Shown here one piece after another: positions 43,947 through 44,659 of a stretch of DNA of 44,659 nt (within the stretch, counting starts at the first letter, position 1; each line of letters opens with the position of its first letter). The stretch lies in NCBI RefSeq assembly GCF_014903745.1, contig NZ_JACVXA010000042.1, positions 1 through 44,659 of the forward strand, written 5' to 3'. Source of the DNA: Mangrovicoccus algicola (GTDB lineage: Bacteria; Pseudomonadota; Alphaproteobacteria; Rhodobacterales; Rhodobacteraceae). The translations under genes and the position numbers were made by a program. Under the pieces are notes generated by a model. It was not told the DNA's origin. It made no database searches and worked only from the letters and a program-made list of their open reading frames with translations.

Positions 43947-44659
43947 ATGACCTTCTATCTTGGCATCGATGTCGGCACCGGCAGCGCGCGGGCGGGGGTC
44001 TTCGACGCGGACGGGACCCTGCGGGGCACCGCCGCCCACGCGATCGCCACGCACCGGCCCGCGCCGGATTTCGCCCAGCAGAGCTCGGCGCAGATCTGGG
44101 CGGCGGTGACCGCGGCGGTGCGCGGGGCGGTGGCGGCGGCCGGCGTGCCCGGGGAGAGCATCGCCGGCATCGGCTTCGACGCGACCTGTTCGCTGGTCGT
44201 CACCGATGCGCAGGACGCCCCGGTGACGGTCAGCCCCGCGGGCGAGCCCGAGCAGGACGTGATCCTGTGGATGGACCATCGCGCCATCGCCGAGGCGCAG
44301 CGGATCAACGCCATCGGCGGCGCACCGCTGGACCATGTGGGCGGGGTGATCTCGCCCGAGATGGAACTGCCCAAGCTCAGCTGGCTGAAACGCGCCCTGC
44401 CCGGCTCCTGGGCGCGGGCGGCGGCCTTCTGGGACCTGCCCGACTGGCTGGTGCACCGCGCCACCGGGGGCGACACCCGGTCGCTGTGCTCGACGGTCTG
44501 CAAATGGACCTATCTGGGCCACAGGGGACAGCAGGGCGAAGGCTGGGACGACGCGTTCCTGCGCGCCATCGGGCTGGAGGACCTGGCCACGCCCGGCCAC
44601 GCCGCCCTGGGCGCGCGGCTGGCGGCGCCGGGCAGCTGCTGCGGCGGGCTCGATGCGCG
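43947..44659 (+). CDS. FGGY-family kinase, D-ribulokinase-like, cut by window edge
   Basis: First 237 residues of an FGGY sugar kinase; no stop occurs before the edge. The opening FYLGIDVGTGSARAGVFDADG is the phosphate-binding loop; further traits of the D-ribulokinase (FGGY carbohydrate kinase domain) group are IGFDATCSLVV, ILWMDHRAIAEAQRIN, GGVISPEMELPKLSWLK and LCSTVCKWTYLGH. It would phosphorylate a ketose such as D-ribulose with ATP. It starts 4 bases after the SDR stop, so the operon is transporter, dehydrogenase, kinase. Confidence 0.88.
   Translation, partial: MTFYLGIDVGTGSARAGVFDADGTLRGTAAHAIATHRPAPDFAQQSSAQIWAAVTAAVRGAVAAAGVPGESIAGIGFDATCSLVVTDAQDAPVTVSPAGEPEQDVILWMDHRAIAEAQRINAIGGAPLDHVGGVISPEMELPKLSWLKRALPGSWARAAAFWDLPDWLVHRATGGDTRSLCSTVCKWTYLGHRGQQGEGWDDAFLRAIGLEDLATPGHAALGARLAAPGSCCGGLDA

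Overview
The window is very GC-rich, densely packed DNA with many ATGA, GTGA or TGATG gene overlaps. Together with its gene families (two TRAP transporters, a tripartite tricarboxylate transporter, IorAB-type molybdenum hydroxylase, Acr3/ArsJ arsenic genes, many LysR and FCD-GntR regulators), this suggests an alphaproteobacterium of Rhodobacterales type. That assignment is inference; no rRNA or tRNA gene is present. No CRISPR array, insertion sequence, integrase or phage gene was seen. The largest gene-free gap is about 250 bases.

Layout. (1) 1-5.8 kb: the tail of a CoxG-domain protein, then pobA (4-hydroxybenzoate to protocatechuate) followed by a TRAP transporter (dctP, dctQ, dctM) and a divergent LysR regulator. 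(2) 5.8-11.0 kb: a periplasmic molybdenum hydroxylase (2Fe-2S subunit, Mo subunit with Tat signal, tri-haem cytochrome c) with a divergent LysR regulator. (3) 11.2-15.0 kb: FCD-GntR regulator, enolase-superfamily dehydratase/racemase and an orphan ABC binding protein. (4) 15.0-20.3 kb: a six-gene arsenic operon read leftward: an ArsR-ArsC fusion, GAPDH, ArsJ, Acr3, glutaredoxin-type ArsC and ArsH. (5) 20.4-23.2 kb: two small membrane-protein genes, then an Rrf2 regulator with a thioredoxin-reductase-like enzyme behind a perfect palindromic operator. (6) 23.3-29.4 kb: a second TRAP transporter, a GntR regulator, and an operon with an alpha/beta hydrolase fused to a LigA domain, LigB and a YciI-like protein. 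(7) 29.5-38.3 kb: a leftward catabolic block with P450, ferredoxin, ferredoxin reductase, AraC regulator, a cupin related to 2,4'-dihydroxyacetophenone dioxygenase, MFS transporter, SDR and zinc alcohol dehydrogenase, plus a divergent LysR. (8) 38.5 kb to the end: an RraA-like protein and GntR regulator, divergent from tctCBA, an SDR and a D-ribulokinase-like FGGY kinase cut by the window edge.

Taken together this looks like a catabolic accessory region for plant- or lignin-derived aromatics and sugar acids or polyols, with arsenic resistance set in the middle. A speculative reading links the cupin (aryl ketone to 4-hydroxybenzoate), PobA (to protocatechuate) and the class III extradiol dioxygenase (ring opening). 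The most unusual item is the hydrolase-LigA fusion, which would place a hydrolase on the small subunit of a ring-cleaving dioxygenase. Regulators mostly sit next to, and divergent from, their likely targets, and inverted repeats matching their family operators can be read between them.
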